This document shows, piece by piece, positions 63,301-64,000 of a DNA stretch of 64,000 nucleotides; the stretch's first letter is position 1, and the number at the start of each line of letters is the position of its first letter. Both the position numbers and the translations under genes were made by a program. Location: contig JAZNZJ010000022.1 in NCBI GenBank assembly GCA_045594885.1, positions 1 to 64,000 of the forward strand. The letters run 5' to 3'. The notes below the pieces were generated by a model. It was not told where the DNA came from and made no database searches. It saw only the letters and a list, made by a program, of their open reading frames with translations. The DNA is from Fimenecus sp045594885 (GTDB lineage: Bacteria; Bacillota; Clostridia; Oscillospirales; Acutalibacteraceae).

Positions 63301-64000
63301 TCAACATCTTTTAATGCTTTACAACCTGCAAATGCATATTGACCTACAGAAAGAATATTTTCACCGAGTTTTATTCCTTCAAGTTTTTGGTTACCTGCAA
63401 ATGCATAGTCAGAAATTACACAAATTGAACTTAAATCAATTGTATCTCTAAGGTCACAGTTTTCAAATGCATTTTGGCTGATAATTTTAAGATTATTCTC
63501 ACCACTGAATGTAATCTTCTGTAATGAGGTACATCCATAAAATGCACCATATTCAATGGACTCAAGAGTTGAAGGAAGTACTATTTCTTCAAGGGCTGTA
63601 AGGTTTGCAAATGCATAGCAATTTATCTTTTCAACACCCTCAGGAAGAACAACCTTTGTGATTGTGTTATCACCAATGTACCAAGCTTTTGATGTTTCGC
63701 TGTCATCAAATTCAAGTTCTTCGGGAGTTTTCATTATGTACTCAAAGTTTGAGAATGCGAACTGACCGATTTCGGTAAGTTTCAAATCTTTTGGTACATC
63801 TACAAGACCACCATTACCATAATAATGAGTAAGACTTGCACCTGTTTTAACATAAGGGTCCTTAACCTCAACTGAAACTGTTTCTGAATAGTAAGTTGAT
63901 TTACCATCAAGAAGAACTTTTACTGTAACAGAAGCAAAACCTTCTGCCACTGCAGTTACGTTACCGTAAGCATCAGTTTTAACAATATTCTCATTACTGC
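60324..64000 (-). CDS. Giant BspA-like leucine-rich-repeat membrane protein (5' end cut off by window edge)
   Basis: The open frame continues past the right edge, so the N terminus and signal peptide are not seen. The visible part (about 1225 residues) starts in a Big_2-like Ig domain (GNVTAVAEGFASVTVKV). About 25 BspA/LRR_5 repeats follow (pattern IGxYAFxxCxSLxxVxL, from about 63830 to 61400). Next is a helical FIVAR-like segment (VARAAYDKVATLEQQSLV-type, about 61065-60890), a linker rich in Pro, Ala and acidic residues, and one transmembrane helix (60835-60765). The cytoplasmic tail of about 145 residues contains four KPVTDK copies and long amphipathic Lys-rich helices. No LPxTG sorting signal is present. 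Such LRR proteins usually bind host or matrix proteins. Confidence 0.85.
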   Translation of the reverse strand, partial: SNENIVKTDAYGNVTAVAEGFASVTVKVLLDGKSTYYSETVSVEVKDPYVKTGASLTHYYGNGGLVDVPKDLKLTEIGQFAFSNFEYIMKTPEELEFDDSETSKAWYIGDNTITKVVLPEGVEKINCYAFANLTALEEIVLPSTLESIEYGAFYGCTSLQKITFSGENNLKIISQNAFENCDLRDTIDLSSICVISDYAFAGNQKLEGIKLGENILSVGQYAFAGCKALKDVEIGSAKVKYGAYAFTGCESLKSFYVNSAVLPEGMFYECKEMESVTIGPDVNDIGVFAFRDTKISKFEISKDNKTYKTQTKDYILSADSKKLIAVSPLIAGDFTIANIGDKDVKEIGKGAFSHNQLITSVTLESVTEIGEYGLASNKSLVSVKLGELKSIGEYAFFEASITEMPSFTAKTEIGKYAFSFTKLTSVTIPDKMEIAEGTFSECIDLATVVIGNDVEIGDYAFSLNKDNAFTVVEYSEDDTKLFKYVFSSPLTSLTIGNDAVIGESAFSNAASLETVTLGENAEIGKMAFYNTSSLKSIDLSKVKSLGDYAISGDVYYACLDSNMTVAAVANDGFYRYTYHGPQITVADLSSAESIGEYALSYCRSLVDVVLSEKIEEIPQYAFAGCASLKNINLDKVETINEYAFMECGLETVDLSSAKTVGDYAFVSNRLLKSLTLNKKGTDIGEGTFSYCDPLATIVNLSASENIGDYAFAYDALTEADLTGAVTIGKNAFMKETITDFKVTFGDDIEKIGDNPFAMCKVAPFSITETVKENGKEKTVTSYDYEISDTVFVIDGSLYCMNDKGLELITFAGKDVNDVVVADDTVRITALAFAGSDVVRVKMPFTTTAIGHKAFYGCNSLEMVMFGSYRAPNFEEEFDPTYYETFDHIPGIGEYGEYTDYDGTNVIINGLGIVPFYMWNVADSMYSNVFYGANFVDYVGSVKDKLTMVRPVNGVGYDSFICDQYFDLRIDGPAAPDKVAVNAINAIKAIPERVVYEDKALVDTARAAYDKVATLEQQSLVINYADLVSAEQRIKALTPTEDDGTATDAPAPAPEKKGGKVVTILIILVLAIVLIVLYKKNKERIKKVTKPVTDKIAKVLKPVTDKLKPVTDKIKPVTDKISEAVKKVAAKVVSVVKPALEKLATILKPLGSKIVALIKKIGVAIVSALKKLFSKISVAVKNAKEKSKNKKEKSAPTVVEMVDVESNTEEVLVTDKKEENENNEN

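Noticed and set aside
1..64000. Search for tRNA, rRNA, insertion sequence or prophage genes
   Set aside because: No cloverleaf-like sequence, rRNA segment, transposase, integrase or phage gene was recognised by eye; a tRNAscan or IS search would be decisive.

Overview
The window is a low-GC, gene-dense stretch of a spore-forming anaerobic Firmicute, most likely a gut-type clostridium of the Oscillospirales/Ruminococcaceae kind. The evidence is the presence of spoVM, spoIIID, gerW/ytfJ and a ytfI-like gene, a reverse-type rubrerythrin under a Fur/PerR-type regulator, the non-mevalonate isoprenoid genes ispD, ispE and ispF, c-di-AMP synthesis by CdaA, FMN and SAM-I riboswitches, and AGGAGG-type ribosome binding sites. 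No rRNA, tRNA, CRISPR array, insertion sequence or prophage was seen. The species call is inference.

Layout. 1-1945: two cell-wall or surface genes on the minus strand (a truncated SH3 protein and a GHL10-type lipoprotein). 2004-2995: a plus-strand oxidative-stress pair (PerR/Fur regulator with a palindromic operator, and reverse rubrerythrin). 3035-29970: an almost unbroken minus-strand run. Its downstream part matches the Bacillus subtilis order yloC-remA-gmk-rpoZ-(coaBC)-priA-def-fmt-rsmB-rlmN-prpC-prkC-rsgA-(rpe)-thiN-spoVM, with coaBC and rpe missing and a YugP-type peptidase inserted. The 28-codon spoVM uses a TTG start and is easily missed. Upstream in the run are rluB, gerW, ytfI-like, scpB, scpA, a site-2 protease homologue, prmC, a DUF1385 gene, a two-component system, an FG-GAP-like lipoprotein, a YbbR/CdaR protein, cdaA, a cysteine desulfurase and a DUF3343 protein.

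30015-34037: ispF, ispD, a MocR-type aminotransferase and a sulfatase, all minus strand. 34274-38938: plus-strand genes manA, an MFS sugar transporter, FMN-riboswitch-ribU, SAM-I-riboswitch-metK and a DUF378 protein. 38973-45895: minus-strand rqcH, nif3-like, trmK, DUF1858, a divergent ileS and spoIIID. A 538-bp gap with a probable gene remnant precedes a plus-strand low-molecular-weight phosphatase. 46915-50089: an unknown membrane protein, ispE and a PHP phosphatase. 50229-51869: an ACT-DUF711 pair.

51929-64000: a minus-strand surface and uptake locus. In transcription order it holds a very large BspA-like leucine-rich-repeat membrane protein (cut by the right edge, with a repeated KPVTDK cytoplasmic tail), a B-repeat/GLUG-like lipoprotein, an unusually large OppA, OppBCDF and a small tail-anchored membrane protein. 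Most of the window is core housekeeping and sporulation. The least-explained parts are the surface/Opp locus, the spoVM-thiN junction, the spoIIID leader with its neighbouring gap, and the GC-rich segment near 34.1 kb.
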